A stretch of 64,000 bases of DNA from Henricia sp. BOLD:AAB3569 (GCA_037783545.1 JBBELK010000311.1:620001-684000); one strand, 5' to 3'. Positions 13,190 to 25,774 are shown, numbered from the stretch's first letter. The notes: generated by a model from the letters alone, not told the origin. Translations and numbers: made by a program.

Positions 13190-13745
13190 TTTAAAGGGCC
13201 CCTTATTTAGGATTTTTATCAATGAAATCTATGCTTTAAAACCACTCTACTCAGTTAAAGTCATAAAAATCCTATTTGGAGCTTGCTTTGGGGGTTAAAA
13301 CAAAGGTTTTTAGTTTTTATGCTAATGCAAATATGCATATTCATGACCAAGGTCACTATGCCACAAGAGGCAAACACAGGAAAATCACATTCAACTGTGC
13401 ACAAAAGATTCCACTTTTTTCTCAATTTTCCTGAAACTTTTGTAATCCATGGCTGTTTGAGTTTGTTTTACATGTTGCCTGCTGTAAGCCATGACAAAAC
13501 TGGGGGTAGAAACTGCAGCAATTTGCCACAAGTCCAACTTGAAGTCTTATGTTTTTTCTTAACTTTTCCCTTCGGTCTTCCTTATGTGATGCACTCCAAA
13601 CAGCGCCCTCTGTCTGTGATTTATTGCAGTGAAATCTTCAAAGTTGAAAAAGGCCACCTTTTATTGATTTTACATCCAAACGAACAATAGTATGTCTTGC
13701 TGAACAAGTAATCCATCATTATGAAGCAAAGCTTAGGCACAAAGT
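13190..13745. repeat. Dispersed repeat, copy 1
   Basis: Shares atttttatcaatgaaatcta, gcaaacacaggaaaatc and acgttt-like blocks, in the same order and orientation, with 17872-18345. A 135-codon open frame spans it here but not in the other copy, so I do not call a gene. Confidence 0.5.
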
Positions 13746-13754
13746 TGTTTAGCA

Positions 13755-13996
13755 TGTCACAGGCCCTTTAATGGCACTGTTTAGCACAAAAATTTGCTTA
13801 GCACAGAATTTCTTTGCTTTATTTTGCAAAACTGGGTTGCCAGCCAAAATCGTATGTGATGTGTATTTCCTGATATTTTGCTCCTGTTCCTAAAAATACA
13901 ATTTGACGTACAATTTTGGCTGGTAACAGAGCAAAGAAATTCTGTGCTAAACTAATTTGTGCTAATAAACAGCACCATGACCATGAAATTGGCCCA
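13755..13996. mobile_element. MITE of the AATTTCATGG...TGCTTAGCACA family
   Basis: Inverted ends: ttgcttagcacagaatttct near the left, agaaattctgtgctaa on the right, closing with catgaaattggccc. Same family as 54462-54702. Confidence 0.6.
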
Positions 13997-14290
13997 TGAT
14001 CGGTTGGTTGAGTCCGTAAAATGAATTCTGATGATTTTCTGAGGGCAAACTTTTCAGCCAGATGGCTGTTGTTCAGATTTCAATTGCTTCGAGTTTGGGC
14101 TGGAAAAGGAGTTAAAAAGTGCTCTTTTTTACCACATTGTTTTCTTGGCATAATGGGATACACACATTGTGTACATGTACAGTATTTAATAGTATAAAAT
14201 GTTTTTTAAGGAAAATTCTGTCTCCATCTTTAACATGCTGTGTCAATGAATACTACATGTACAAGTTAAGACGCATGTAAACAAACTTAC

Positions 14291-15367
14291 AATTTCACTG
14301 CATTTGCTGCCTTGCAGATAAGGTACTTGAAAAGCAGATCCCCCATGGACGCAGTTCCTCACAGCTGTCTCAAATGCATTCACAATGTCAGCCATACTGA
14401 ATGCACACAGAGCTGAGCTATCGCTAGGCGCATTGGTGGAGCCAACATTCTTTGCAAAGACTGCAAACAGCATCGGTGCTCCTGGATCAATTCCTAGTGA
14501 TTCTGCTAAGGCTGGTCCCGCTGTTCCAAAGTAAGCAGCTTGAGCTAGGTTGTACAGGTTGGGTCCGTTGCCACACTGTAGGGTGATCTCTGTGTAGGAA
14601 TCTAAATTACTACTGGTCTGGCAAACGCGAACCACTTTGGAGACAAATACTGGGTCTCGTGTAGCCGGCTCCCATTGCTGTGCAGTGATGAAATATGTGA
14701 AGTTATTTGAAGTAAAGCCGTATACATAATTGATGTCAAATGGATTATCTAGGTACATAGTTCTACTAAAAGTAATGACTGATGAACTGTCTGCAAAAAG
14801 CAATCTTTTTTCTGGCGTTTTTAGATCTCGTCTTGCAATTGGTGCAACTGCCGTGTCTGAAGTACTATATGTGGTTGCTACATAAAGCCAGTCCCTATTT
14901 GCAGGTCCAGAGGCCAGAAGACTGACGGTGGTTTTGTCTCTGCCTGGAGACACCCTAATCTCACCCCTTGGTGGGGTTATCGTCAGTTCCTCCAGGTGTC
15001 TCTGCTGACAAGTCCCTTTACTGTCACTCCCACAGGTGATCAGTGTATTTCTAGTGGGGTCCACGAAGAGAACTTTGTTGTAGTTGAGACACTCATTCTG
15101 ATCACTTGTACAATCTTCCTCCGTGCTTACATTTGCTTGAAGCAGTAACTGGTCATTCAGCCGGTAGAGTGAATTCACAGCTCCGATGTATATGTTGGAA
15201 TTGTTTAAAAGCACATGATTCAGCTTAGAGTTGGAATCTGGATCTGGGTTTTGGAATGCTGCAATCTGATAGGCTGAAAGTTGGCCGGTCCGTTGCGCAA
15301 CAGCTGTCTTGCACAGTGTACTGAGAGCCAGTACTAGGAGCAACATTGTTTGGATCTGTCCATCCAT
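14291..15367 (-). CDS. Gene A first coding exon: signal peptide and most of the Sema domain
   Basis: 1077 bp (359 codons), phase 0 at its donor ATT|GTAAGT. The spliced exon probably begins at 15445 after the acceptor ctcttttacttgcag, so 15368-15445 is 5' UTR and an upstream non-coding exon is expected. Start chosen at MDGQIQT (G at -3 and +4); a signal peptide MLLLVLALSTLCKTAVAQ follows. The plexin/MET-type Sema start is clear: LNHVLLNNSNIYIGAVNSLY, EDCTSDQNEC, later NNFTYFITAQQWE and FVSKVVRVCQ. It ends VHGGSAFQVPYLQGSKCSEI. An in-frame longer start inside the pyrimidine tract of the acceptor is rejected. Gene A is the tandem paralogue of gene B; whether it also carries a kinase is not visible. 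Confidence 0.88.
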
Positions 15368-15445
15368 TGCTAGTGCACGCAACCCAACACGAACACCAAT
15401 GAAGTACTTGTCACTGATATGGTCAATGCATCTGTTATCGTCACT

Positions 15446-16413
15446 CTGCAAGTAAAAGAGAAAAAACAAATAAATAAATAAAAAGTGTACATAATAAAGA
15501 ATTTTACAAACTTGTCAAATGTTAGACATTAACAGTGAATGCAGCAATGCATCCTTTAATGTACATAATCACTGATCGATATGGTTGGCAACTGGCATAC
15601 CGGTACATGTACATGTGTACAATGTAGTACATGTTAGTTTGCCGATTAGAGCTTTTACACTGGGGAAACTCTCAGTTCATGTTGAGTTAGCATGCGACGG
15701 TTTTTAAAATTTTAAATTCAACCCCGAGATTGGTTTTGCTCAGAAAATGTTGAACCCAAGGCGAAAGGCTCACACCTTGAAGAAAAATACGCGCAGTGAA
15801 TTGCGGGGGAACCGTAAGGCACGCATTGTTCAAAGTGATAACACAATGAGCATCATCACATAACGCATATGTACCGGTAGTTCAAGCACTGGGACCAATA
15901 GGCCTACATGTACGTATTTGTGACATCAGGAATTGCACCACATTACCACAAATATTTGCAACATTTGATGGAAAGATCACCTCACTGGAAATATACTGTT
16001 ATGACAGTCTTTCTGACCCTTCAAATATTAATGCCAATATTTGTTAATGTTAGGTATAGGGGTAGAGTACAATGTAGCTCTTTGGAGCTTACAATGGGCC
16101 GAGACTAAAAATGGCAACCTTGCACACTAATTAAATTCCAACCACTGTCATCAGCTCAAATGCAGTTACTGTTACATGTAATGATCAAGAGCACAGGTTT
16201 ATTACCATGCACGGACACCCAGGATTTTCATTGTTATGACATATAAACCATGCAAAAATGTAACCGTAGTTTGATGATAAAAACGCAAAATTAGGAGGGA
16301 AAGTGTCATGAATTTACTGAGGAAAAACTTAAATTTTTTAAAGTTGTCTCATACGTGTACGTTTATTGTATGGGGTCCCAGTCTGTGCATGGTAATCTTT
16401 CCCAAGAGCACAA
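15446..16413. other. Upstream region of gene A; no gene seen
   Basis: It should hold the gene A promoter and a 5' non-coding exon, because the first coding exon is entered through a splice acceptor. I could not identify the exon, a TATA box or a start site with confidence. The sequence contains several tacatgtaca palindromes. Confidence 0.4.
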
Positions 16414-16417
16414 TTAA

Positions 16418-16520
16418 AGGCACAGGCTCGTCAATGCACGCGTGAGGTCAATTTCGTGCCACGAAATACGCAGCTCTATACTAAAGTCATGGAGCTGCCC
16501 GCACTGACGAGCCTCTGCCT
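16418..16520. mobile_element. 103-bp TTAA-flanked MITE (AGGCACAGGCTCGTC family)
   Basis: Flanked by TTAA on both sides (16414-16417, 16521-16524). The left end is AGGCACAGGCTCGTC; the right end GACGAGCCTCTGCCT is its near-perfect inverse. TTAA duplications are typical of piggyBac-mobilised elements. A 63-bp relative is at 31759-31821. Confidence 0.7.
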
Positions 16521-16904
16521 TTAAAGCTCCAGTACTTCATCTTGTCATCTTTGACAATTATTGTACATTGAGGAGGCAGCCGTCACTTCGTATGGCATTT
16601 TTGACACAATTTTCTGTCATAATAAATGGCAGTTTGTGAACCAAATGTTTAGTTTGCTGATTTGATACTACAATGTAGAAAATCACCCCCTTCACCAACA
16701 AGTGTGGCAAAAAAACCACCCTATTTATTTTTTTTTGCCACATAAAGTTGTTTCTTGAAAAATTGTAAAATTGCAAAACGTTTTCATTTTGATTTAACAT
16801 ATTTAAATATTGATAAAGAACATTTATCGAATAAAAAACAAACTTTCTGTAAACTTAGTTTTTAAAATTGTTGGATGAGGGCGTTTTGATAAAGTGAGAG
16901 CAAC

Positions 16905-17612
16905 CCATCTTCCTTTCGCAAGGGTCTTTCCTGCACTCGTACCTTGCTTGCCAAGAACCCTTGCTGCATCGACTGGGTCTGAGCTGTATTGAGGAATATA
17001 TATGAATATTGATTAGCCAGTGACAATGATCGCAACTGACCAATCACACGCAGCGCATGTTTCTCGGTCATCGCATGCAGTGCCGATAGGCCCGATATAC
17101 TAAAGCGCGACATTCAAAATGCATCATAGCTAGGACGCTGTTGCCAACAGCAAGAGCCAATCACGCGCCTCGCTCCGTTAAGGTGGTAGCGTCCACTTTT
17201 ACTAGGGGGTGGGGTCCAATGTTTAAATAAACAGTCATCGTAAAGGCGTTTTTTAATAGGCCTATCTTTATTCAGAGATTCTGCGTTTAGCTTTTAGCGA
17301 AATATAGTAAGTCTTCCTTCAGTTACGAACATTTATACTGCGTGCAAGATAAAATGATATACATGTACATAAAAGATCTCCCCCACACAAATTGTGGTAA
17401 TTGCGGCTACGATGTCGCGAGATAAACAACACGCGAGATGATTGTTCGAAACGGCTCATTAAAAGGTCAAAAGATACAGGTCAAAAGATATCTTGTCTCT
17501 CATTGGTTGAACAGCCCTAGTTCTGTAATACAGCTCAGACCCAGTCGATGCAGCAAGGGTTCTTGGCAAGCAAGGTACGAGTGCAGGAAAGACCCTTGCG
17601 AAAGGAAGATGG
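16905..17612. repeat. Near-perfect 85-bp inverted repeat pair
   Basis: 16905-16990 and 17529-17612 are inverted copies (ccatcttcctttcgcaaggg / cccttgcgaaaggaagatgg) separated by about 540 bp. Probably the ends of one element. No open frame of note lies between. Confidence 0.6.
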
Positions 17613-17871
17613 AACAACCAGGCACAATTGTACATGTAGGTTTGATGACAGCACAGAATTCTTCACTTTCTAATGGAGGTGCAGTTTAGAAAGTCACATA
17701 CATGTACGCTGTTGTTGCTACGTGGTGCATGCCGTTGCCTAGCAATGTACAGCCTGGTTGCTTTATACTTAAGCAGTAACGGGGTGCTTACTGTAGTAGA
17801 TAAGCGCCATCATAGTCGCGGCGTGGTTAAGCATGTGCGCGCTAGGAAACGGCTATTGTTGCGTCCCTGAA

Positions 17872-18345
17872 ATGGTATTTTTATCAATGAAATCTACATG
17901 TACAGTGTGTATGCTATGCAAACTACATGTACGCCATTAATTTACAGTCATAAAAACCCTACATGTACTTGGAAGTTGATTTAGGGGTTAAAATCAAGGT
18001 TTTATGCTAATAAAAATTACATATTCATAAGCAAAGTTGTGATGTCACATTAGGCAAACACAGGAAAATCTCATTAAACTGTACACACAAGATTTCAGTA
18101 TTTTCATCAACTTACTGATACTTTTGTAACCTACATGTACATGTATGGTTGTTTGGGTTTGTTTTAAATGTTTTACTGTTGTAGGCCATGTATACATGTG
18201 AGGCTGGAAACTGCAGCAATTTCTGTTTTTCTGCTGTGTGTTCCTAAAGTGAGTTTCTGTAAAGAAATTTTCAAAGTTTAAAAACGCCACCTTTTATTGA
18301 TGGGGCATTAAAATGAACAGTTACTAGTACGTCTTTCTAAACAAG
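17872..18345. repeat. Dispersed repeat, copy 2
   Basis: Second copy of the repeat at 13190-13745, direct orientation, more diverged and with tacatgta insertions. Confidence 0.5.
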
Positions 18346-18488
18346 TAATCCTTCATACATGTATGCAGCAAAAAATGTGTATATATTTACATTTAGCATT
18401 TCAGGGGCCCTTTTAAGCAAAGTTTGGCTCTGCAGTTACCCTAAGGCACGTTTTCAGTTGTTTACCATTAATCGGCCGTATACATGTA

Positions 18489-18490
18489 CA

Positions 18491-18521
<31 letters not shown>

Positions 18522-18886
18522 TCTTTCTGGTATTCATACATGTACCAAGGATTCCTCAATAGTGCTCATTGCACTGTCACTCGCAAGCGTGAGGAAACCC
18601 ATGAAGAATTAGAATTAGAAATGGCCAGAGACACCGGGGATGATCCCCCTTGCTCTTCACGAAAGAATGCTCTGGGATCTTTAAAGTGCGTTTCCATTAC
18701 CTAACACACTGGACCAACGGCTTTACATCCCTTCCGAAGGATGAAGCAAGTGTGGTTGAGTGCTTTGCCCAAGGGCACAGGTACCGTAGCCGTGGGGAAG
18801 TTCGAACCTGCAACCCCAAGTTTTCACCTATAGATGATTGCGAGTCAATGACCTAAACCGCTCGGCCACGGTACCCCGCATGTATA
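18489..18886 (-). mobile_element. tRNA-derived SINE, full length, minus strand
   Basis: Reading the minus strand: a tRNA-like head with A box (ccgtggccgagcggtttagg) and B box (ggttcgaac), then the body with gggcaaagcactcaaccac, then an (AAT)n tail, which is the 18489-18525 (ATT)n run on the plus strand. Same family as 19851-20180. Confidence 0.7.
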
Positions 18887-18889
18887 CAT

Positions 18890-19845
18890 GTATGTAAGCA
18901 GCACCATGAAATTTTCCCCTGCTGTGTGCATCACAAAAAAATCAGTCTGGTCAACATGGTCAAGTGGATACAAAGTGTGCGTGTGTAGCGACTTGGACAT
19001 TCATGACGTCATCAGCAGCGCAGTCTTGGCACTATGATTGGTCAAATCCGTAAACAAAGTTTACAAACTTAGATGGACCACGGCGTGAAATTGCACTGTA
19101 AATGTGTTTTTGTAGTTCTAGCAGAGAGGGTTTTTTTATGACGTATTTTGATATTTTTGGTAATTCTCAGTATAGTTGCATTGGGTCTTTCCACGCTAAT
19201 GGGCCTAATTGAAAAATAAGTCAATAATTCCTTTTAGATTTCTTCAGTTTATCTCAAACTTAAAGAAATTCCCTTGTACTGTTCCCAGGAGATAACTTTT
19301 GCCAAAAATGTAAGAAAATGCTGGGCCACAACATACATTTCTGTTACACCAATACTGTTCAGTTCCACAATGAATTCTTGACTTTTTTGAAGTTGCGCAT
19401 CATGAAAAATAAGCTCTAAAACATCAAAACATTGTTCAATTCAAACTTTTGTAATAGATAATAAAAATAAAGCATACTTTCTAAGGATATATGCATTTTT
19501 AAACGATAACGATTTTTAAAAATTTACATTAGGGCGCAGCAAGATGTTTGTTTGATAGTGAGATTACTGGTCCAAAAAAGGATAGTTCGTGTTGCGAGAC
19601 AAGTTTGTGAAATCGATGACAGTTTTGGGAGATTGGTGTTTGTGTTTGTGCCAAATTTCATTAAAGAAATTTCAAGAAAACATGTAATTTACTCGTTTTT
19701 AGCCCACAAAAAATGATGTTCTTTGTGAACATCATCGAGTGCGTAGTCTTCATTCCAGGCGTAAATGTGTGCTATTACACACAGACAAAGATGTTGCGCG
19801 CCCTCATGTGTGCTACGTACATGTACATGTACTACTGGGTACCGT
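18890..19845. other. No gene seen
   Basis: AT-rich intergenic DNA between two oppositely oriented SINEs. No open frame with a recognisable domain. Confidence 0.4.
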
Positions 19846-20180
19846 GGCCGGGTGGTTAGGGCCATTGACTCGCAATCATGGGTGAAAACTTGGAGTTGCG
19901 GGTTCGAATCCGGCTGCAGTACCTGTGCTCTTGGGCAAGGCACTCAACCACACTTGCTCAATCCTTCGGAAGGGATGTAAAGCCGTTAGTCCAGTGTGTT
20001 AGGTAATGGTAAAGCACTCTAAAGATCCCACAGCATTCTTTCGTAAAGAGCAAGGGGATCCCCCGGTGTCTCTGGCCATTTCTAATTCTAATTCTTCATA
20101 GGTTTCCTCACGCTTACGAGTGACAGTGCAATGAGCACTATTGAGGAATCCTTGGTATGAATACCAGAAAGAAATAATAA
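19846..20180 (+). mobile_element. tRNA-derived SINE, plus strand
   Basis: Head: gggtaccgtggccgggtggt (A box) and ggttcgaatcc (perfect B box), with a long variable region as in class II tRNAs. Body: cttgggcaaggcactcaacc and the block ending ggtatgaataccagaaagaa. Tail (aataata). About 330 bp; Pol III transcription is inferred from the boxes. Confidence 0.75.
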
Positions 20181-20186
20181 TAACTA

Positions 20187-23100
20187 GAAATGTGTTCGTT
20201 GAAAACGAACACATGGCTGTTCCCCTCCTTTTTATAAACATATATGGTGTTCGGGATGACCTTTGTTAGTGATCGTATATGAATAAATCACGATCGTAGG
20301 TCAAACGGTTGAGTTTTTATCTATTTTTAAATATTGAATATTATTACATGCCCCTTTAATCTGACATGTAGGGAAAGTCAAAGGTGTTGCTATATGTTTG
20401 GATACCCCACCCTAGTCGAAGTGTAACACAGTTGACCCCATCGTGGTATATTGTACCCCTTTCAAATGGCAAGGCAAAATCTGTTTGACCAATAGGAAAC
20501 GAGGTCAAAGGTCAAGCCATGTGCGCATCTTAAAGACATTTGTTAATGATCGTATATGCAGAAGGAATCAAATTCGTAGGTCAAACGGTAGATTTTATAT
20601 TGATTTTTGAATATTTAATTACGTAATCATCTTGTCGCTAGAGGGCGCTATTTCGTACGATGACGTCATTACTTATATTTTTGGAAAGCTTAAGGGCCTC
20701 TGATAATAACACCATTGACCCCATCTCAATACCTCCTACCACTTTCAAACTAAGGGCCACTTCCGGTTTCGACCGGAAGTGAGCAAGGTCAAAGGTCACA
20801 AAAATATTTTTTAGATACCCCACCCTAGTCGAAGTGTAACACAAGTGACTTTGTCCAAATATCTTGCACCACTTTCAAATGGAAAGGCAAAATCTGTTTG
20901 ACCAATAGGAAACGAGGTCAAAGGTCAAGGGGTGTGCGCATCTCAAAGACCTTTGTTAGTCATCGTATATGCCGAAGGAATCAAGATCGTAGGTCAAACG
21001 GTTGATTTTTTATTGATTTTTGAATATTTAATTTATTAAACTTCATACCCCTTTAATCTGACACGTGATGACGTCATCATGACGTCATTAGTACTGTGCA
21101 CAACTTCACATAGTGACCAATGTCCATGTGAAGTTTGAAGTCAATCATCAATGTGCAAGTGCCCGAAATAGCGTCTGAAAAAAATGGAAGAAGGAAAATA
21201 AAAAAAACTAGAAATGTGTTCGTTGAAAACGAACACATGGCTGTTCCCCTCCTTTTTATAAACATATGTGGTGTTCGGGATGACCTTTGTTAGTGATTGT
21301 ATATGAAGAAATCACGATCGTATGTCAAACGGTTGAGTTTTTATCGATTTTTAAATATTGAATATTATTACATGCCACTTTAATCTGACATGTAGGGAAG
21401 GTCAAAGGTGTTGCTATATGTTTGGATACCCCACCCTAGTCGAAGTGTAACACAGTTGACCCCATCGTGATATATTGTACCCCTTTCAAATGGCAAGGCA
21501 AAATCTGTTTGACCAATAGGAAACGAGGTCAAAGGTCAAGCCATGTGCGCATCTTAAAGACATTTGTTAGTGATCGTATATGCAGAAGGAATCAAATTTG
21601 TAGGTCAAACGGTAGATTTTTTATTGATTTTTGAATATTTAATTACGTAATCATCTTGTCGCTAGAGGGCGCTATTTCCTACGATGACGTCATCACTTAT
21701 ATTTTTGGAAAGCTTAAGGGCCTCTGGTAATAACACCATTGACCCCATCTCAATACCTCCTTTCACTTTCAAACTAAGGGCCACTTCCGGTTTCGACCGG
21801 AAGTGAGCAAGGTCAAAGGTCACGGCCATATTTTTTGGATACACCACCCTAGGTCCAAGTGTAATACAGTTGACCACATCCAGATATCTTGTACCACTTT
21901 CAAATGGCAAGGCAAAATCTGTTAGACCAATAGGAAACGAGGTCAAAGGTCAAGCCCTGTGCGCATCTTAAAGACATTTGTTAGTGATCGTATATGCCAC
22001 AGGAATCAAGATCGTAGGTCAAACAGTTGATTTTTTATTGATTTTTGAATATTTAATTACGTAATCATCTTGTCGGTAGAGGGCGCTATTTCGTACGATG
22101 ACGTCATCACTTATATTTTTGGAAAGCTTAAGGGCCTCTGGTAATAACACCATTGACCCCATCTCAATACCTCCTTTCACTTTCAAACTAAGGGCCACTT
22201 CCGGTTTCGACCGGAAGTGAGCAAGGTCAAAGGTCACCAACATATTTTTTAGATACCCCACACTAGTCGAAGTGTAACACAAGTGACTTTGTCCAAATAT
22301 CTTGCACCACTTTCAAATGGCAAGGCAAAATCTGTTTGACCAATAGGAAACGAGGTCAAAGGTCAAGGCGTGTGCGCATCTTAAAGACTTTGGTTAGTCA
22401 TCGTATATGGCGAAGGAATCAAGATCGTAGGTCAAACGGTTGATTTTTTATTGATTTTTGAATATTTAATTTATTAAACTTCATGCGCCTTTAATCTGAC
22501 ACGTGATGACGTCATCATTACGTCATTAGTACTGTGCACTAATTCACATAGTGACCAATGTCCATGTGAAGTTTGAAGTCAATCATCAATGTGCAAGTGT
22601 CCGAAATAGCGTCTGAAAAAAGTGGAAGAAGGAAAAGAATAAAAAAAAAAAAAAAAATCGTAACGAAAACAAAGGCTGTTCCGACCCGAATCGGAACAGC
22701 CAACTAGACCTGTGTTCGTTCTTGACAACGAACACATGGCTGTTCCCCTCCTTTTTATAAACATATATGGTGTTCGGGATGACCTTTGTTAGAGATCGTA
22801 TATGAAGAAATCACGATCGTATGTCAAACGGTCGAGTTTTTATCGATTTTTAAATATCGAATTTTATTACATGCCCCTTTAATCTGACATGTAGGGAAGG
22901 TCAATGGTGTTGATATATGTTTGGATACCCCACCCTAGTCGAAGTGTAACACAGTTGACCCCATCGTGATATATTGTACCCCTTTCAAATGGCAAGGCAA
23001 AATCTGTTTGACCAATAGGAAACGAGGTCAAAGGTCAAGCCATGTGCGCATCTTAAAGACATTTGTTAGTGATCGTATATGCAGAAGGAATCAATTTCGT

Positions 23101-25770
23101 AGGTCAAACGGTAGGTTTTGTATTGATTTTTAAATATTTAATTACGTAATCATCTTGTCGCTAGAGGGCGCTATTTCGTACGATGACGTCATCTCTTATA
23201 TTTTTGGAAAGCTTAAGGGCCTCTGATAATAACACCATTGACCCTATCTCAATACCTCCTACCACTTTCAAACTAAGGGCCACTTCCGGTTTCGACCGGA
23301 AATGAGCAAGGTCAAAGGTCACGACCATATTTTTTGGATACACCACCCTAGGTCTAAGTGTAATACAGTTGACCACATCCAGATATCTTGTACCACTTTC
23401 AAATGGCAAGGCAAAATCTGTTTGACCAATAGGAAACGAGGTCCAAGGTCAAGGGGTGTGCGCATCTCAAAGACCCTTGTTAATCATCGTATATGGCGAA
23501 GGAATCAAGATCGTAGGTCAAACGGTTGATTTTGTATTGATTTTCCAATATTTCATTACGTAATCATCTTGTCGCTAGAGGGCGCTATTTCGTACGATGA
23601 CGTCATCACTTATATTTTTGGAAAGCTTAAGGGCCTCTGGTAATAACACCATTGACCCCATCTCAATACCTCCTTTCACTTTCAAACTAAGGGCCACTTC
23701 CGGTTTCGACCGGAAGTGAGCAAGGTCAAAGGTCACCAACATATTTTTTACATACCCCACCCTAGTCGAAGTGTAACACAAGTGACTTTGTCCAAATATC
23801 TTGCACCACTTTCAAATGGCAAGGCAAAATCTGTTTGACCAATAGGAAACGAGGTCCAAGGTCAAGGGGTGTGCGCATCTCAAAGACACTTGTTAATCAT
23901 CGTATATGGCGAAGGAATCAAGATCGTAGGTCAAACGGTTGATTTTGTATTGATTTTCCAATATTTCATTACGTAATCATCTTGTCGCTAGAGGGCGCTA
24001 TTTCGTACGATGACGTCATCACTTATATTTTTGGAAAGCTTAAGGGCCTCTGGTAATAACACCATTGACCCCATCTCAATACCTCCTTTCACTTTCAAAC
24101 TAAGGGCCACTTCCGGTTTCGACCGGAAGTGAGCAAGGTCAAAGGTCACGACCATATTTTTTAGATACCCCACCCTAGTCGAAGTGTAACACAAGTGACT
24201 TTGTCCAAATATCTTGCACCACTTTCAAATGGCAAGGCAAAATCTGTTTGACCAATAGGAAACGAGGTCAAAGGTCAAGGCGTGTGCGCATCTTAAAGAC
24301 TTTTGTTAGTCATCGTATATGGCGAAGGAATCAAGATCGTAGGTGAAACGGTTGAATTTTTATTGATTTTTGAATATTTAATTTATTAAACTTCATACCC
24401 CTTTAATCTGACACGTGATGACGTCATCATGACGTCATTAGTACTGTGCACAACTTCACATAGTGACCAATGTCCATGTGAAGTTTGAAGTCAATCATCA
24501 ATGTGCAAGTGTCCGAAATAGCGTCTGAAAAAAGTGGAAGAAGGAAAAGAATAAAAAAAAAACTAGACCTGTGTTCGTTCTTGACAACGAACACATGGCT
24601 GTTCCCCTCCTTTTTATAAACATATATGGTGTTCGGGATGACCTTTGTTAGTGATCGTATATGAAGAAATCACGATCGTAGGTCAAACGGTTGAGTTTTT
24701 ATCGATTTTTAAATATTGAATATTATTACATGCCCCTTTAATCTGATATGTAGGGAAGGTCAAAGGTGTTGCTATATGTTTGGATACCCCACCCTAGTCG
24801 AAGTGTATCACAGTTGACCCCATCGTGATATATTGTACCCCTTTCAAATGGAAAGGCAAAATCTGTTTGACCAATAGGAAACGAGGTCAAAGGTCAAGGG
24901 GTGTGCGCATCTCAAAGACCCTTGTTAATCATCGTATATGGCGAAGGAATCAAGATCGTAGGTCAAACGGTTGATTTTTTATTGATTCTCCAATATTTCA
25001 TTACGTAATCATCTTGTCGCTAGAGGGCGCTATTTCGTACGATGACGTCATCACTTATATTTTTGGAAAGCTTAAGGGCCTCTGATAATAACACCATTGA
25101 CCCCATCTCAATACCTCCTACCACTTTTAAACTAAGGGCCACTTCCGGTTTCGACCGGAAGTGAGCAAGGTCAAAGGTCACGACCAAATTTTTTGGATAC
25201 ACCACCCTAGGTCGAAGTGTAATACAGTTTACCACATGCAAATATCTTATACCACTTTCAAATGGCAAGGCAAAATCTGTTTGACCAATAGGAAACGAGG
25301 TCAAAGGTCAATGGGTGTGCGCATCTCAAAGACCCTTGTTAATCATCGTATATGGCGAAGGAATCAAGATCGTAGGTCAAACGGTTGATTTTTTAATGAT
25401 TTTTGAATATTTAATTTATTAAACTTCATGCCCCTTTAATCTGACACGTGATGACGTCATCATGACGTCATTAGTACTGTGCACAACTTTACATAGTGAC
25501 CAATGTCCATGTGAAGTTTGAAGTCAATCATGAATGTGCAAGTGCCCCAAAAAGCGTCTGAAAAAAGTGGAAGAAGAAAAAGAAAAAAAACAAAAATCTT
25601 AACGAAAACAAAGGCTGTTCCGACCGTATCGGAACAGCCAATAAAAAATCGTAACGAAAACAAAGGCTGTTCCGACCCGAATCGGAACAGCCAAAAAAAA
25701 AAAAACAAAAAAAAATCTTAACGAAAACAAAGGCTGTTCCCAACCGTGTTGGAACAGCCAATAATAATAA
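20187..25770. repeat. Four-unit tandem array of a complex non-autonomous element
   Basis: Four head-to-tail units start near 20187, 21208, 22705 and 24563. Each starts with a header hairpin (gtgttcgtt...aacgaacac, then atggctgttcccctcc) and ends with a trailer (cacgtgatgacgtcatcatg ... gcgtctgaaaaaa). Between lie one to three copies of a 413-417 bp internal repeat (starts gtcgctagagggcgctattt), so units are 1.0-1.9 kb. Some units end in the hairpin ggctgttccg...cggaacagcc, followed by aactag. A 3' hairpin plus CTAG and internal tandem repeats recall Helitron/Helentron derivatives; that class is an inference. A lone trailer is at 51475-51783. Short minus-strand frames recur in each internal repeat. 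Confidence 0.75.
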
Positions 25771-25774
25771 TACT

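Noticed and set aside
12849..13298. 149-codon plus-strand open frame
   Set aside because: Spans the end of a TIR element and a dispersed repeat, low-complexity proline-rich start, no recognised domain.
13283..13690. 135-codon plus-strand open frame
   Set aside because: Lies in a dispersed repeat whose second copy (17872-18345) does not keep the frame.
15368..15469. Longer gene A start (MFFLFYLQ...)
   Set aside because: That start lies inside the pyrimidine tract of a strong splice acceptor; the MDGQIQT start has better context and a clean signal peptide.
20187..25770. CRISPR-like array
   Set aside because: Repeats are 400 bp or more with no unique spacers, in a eukaryotic genome.
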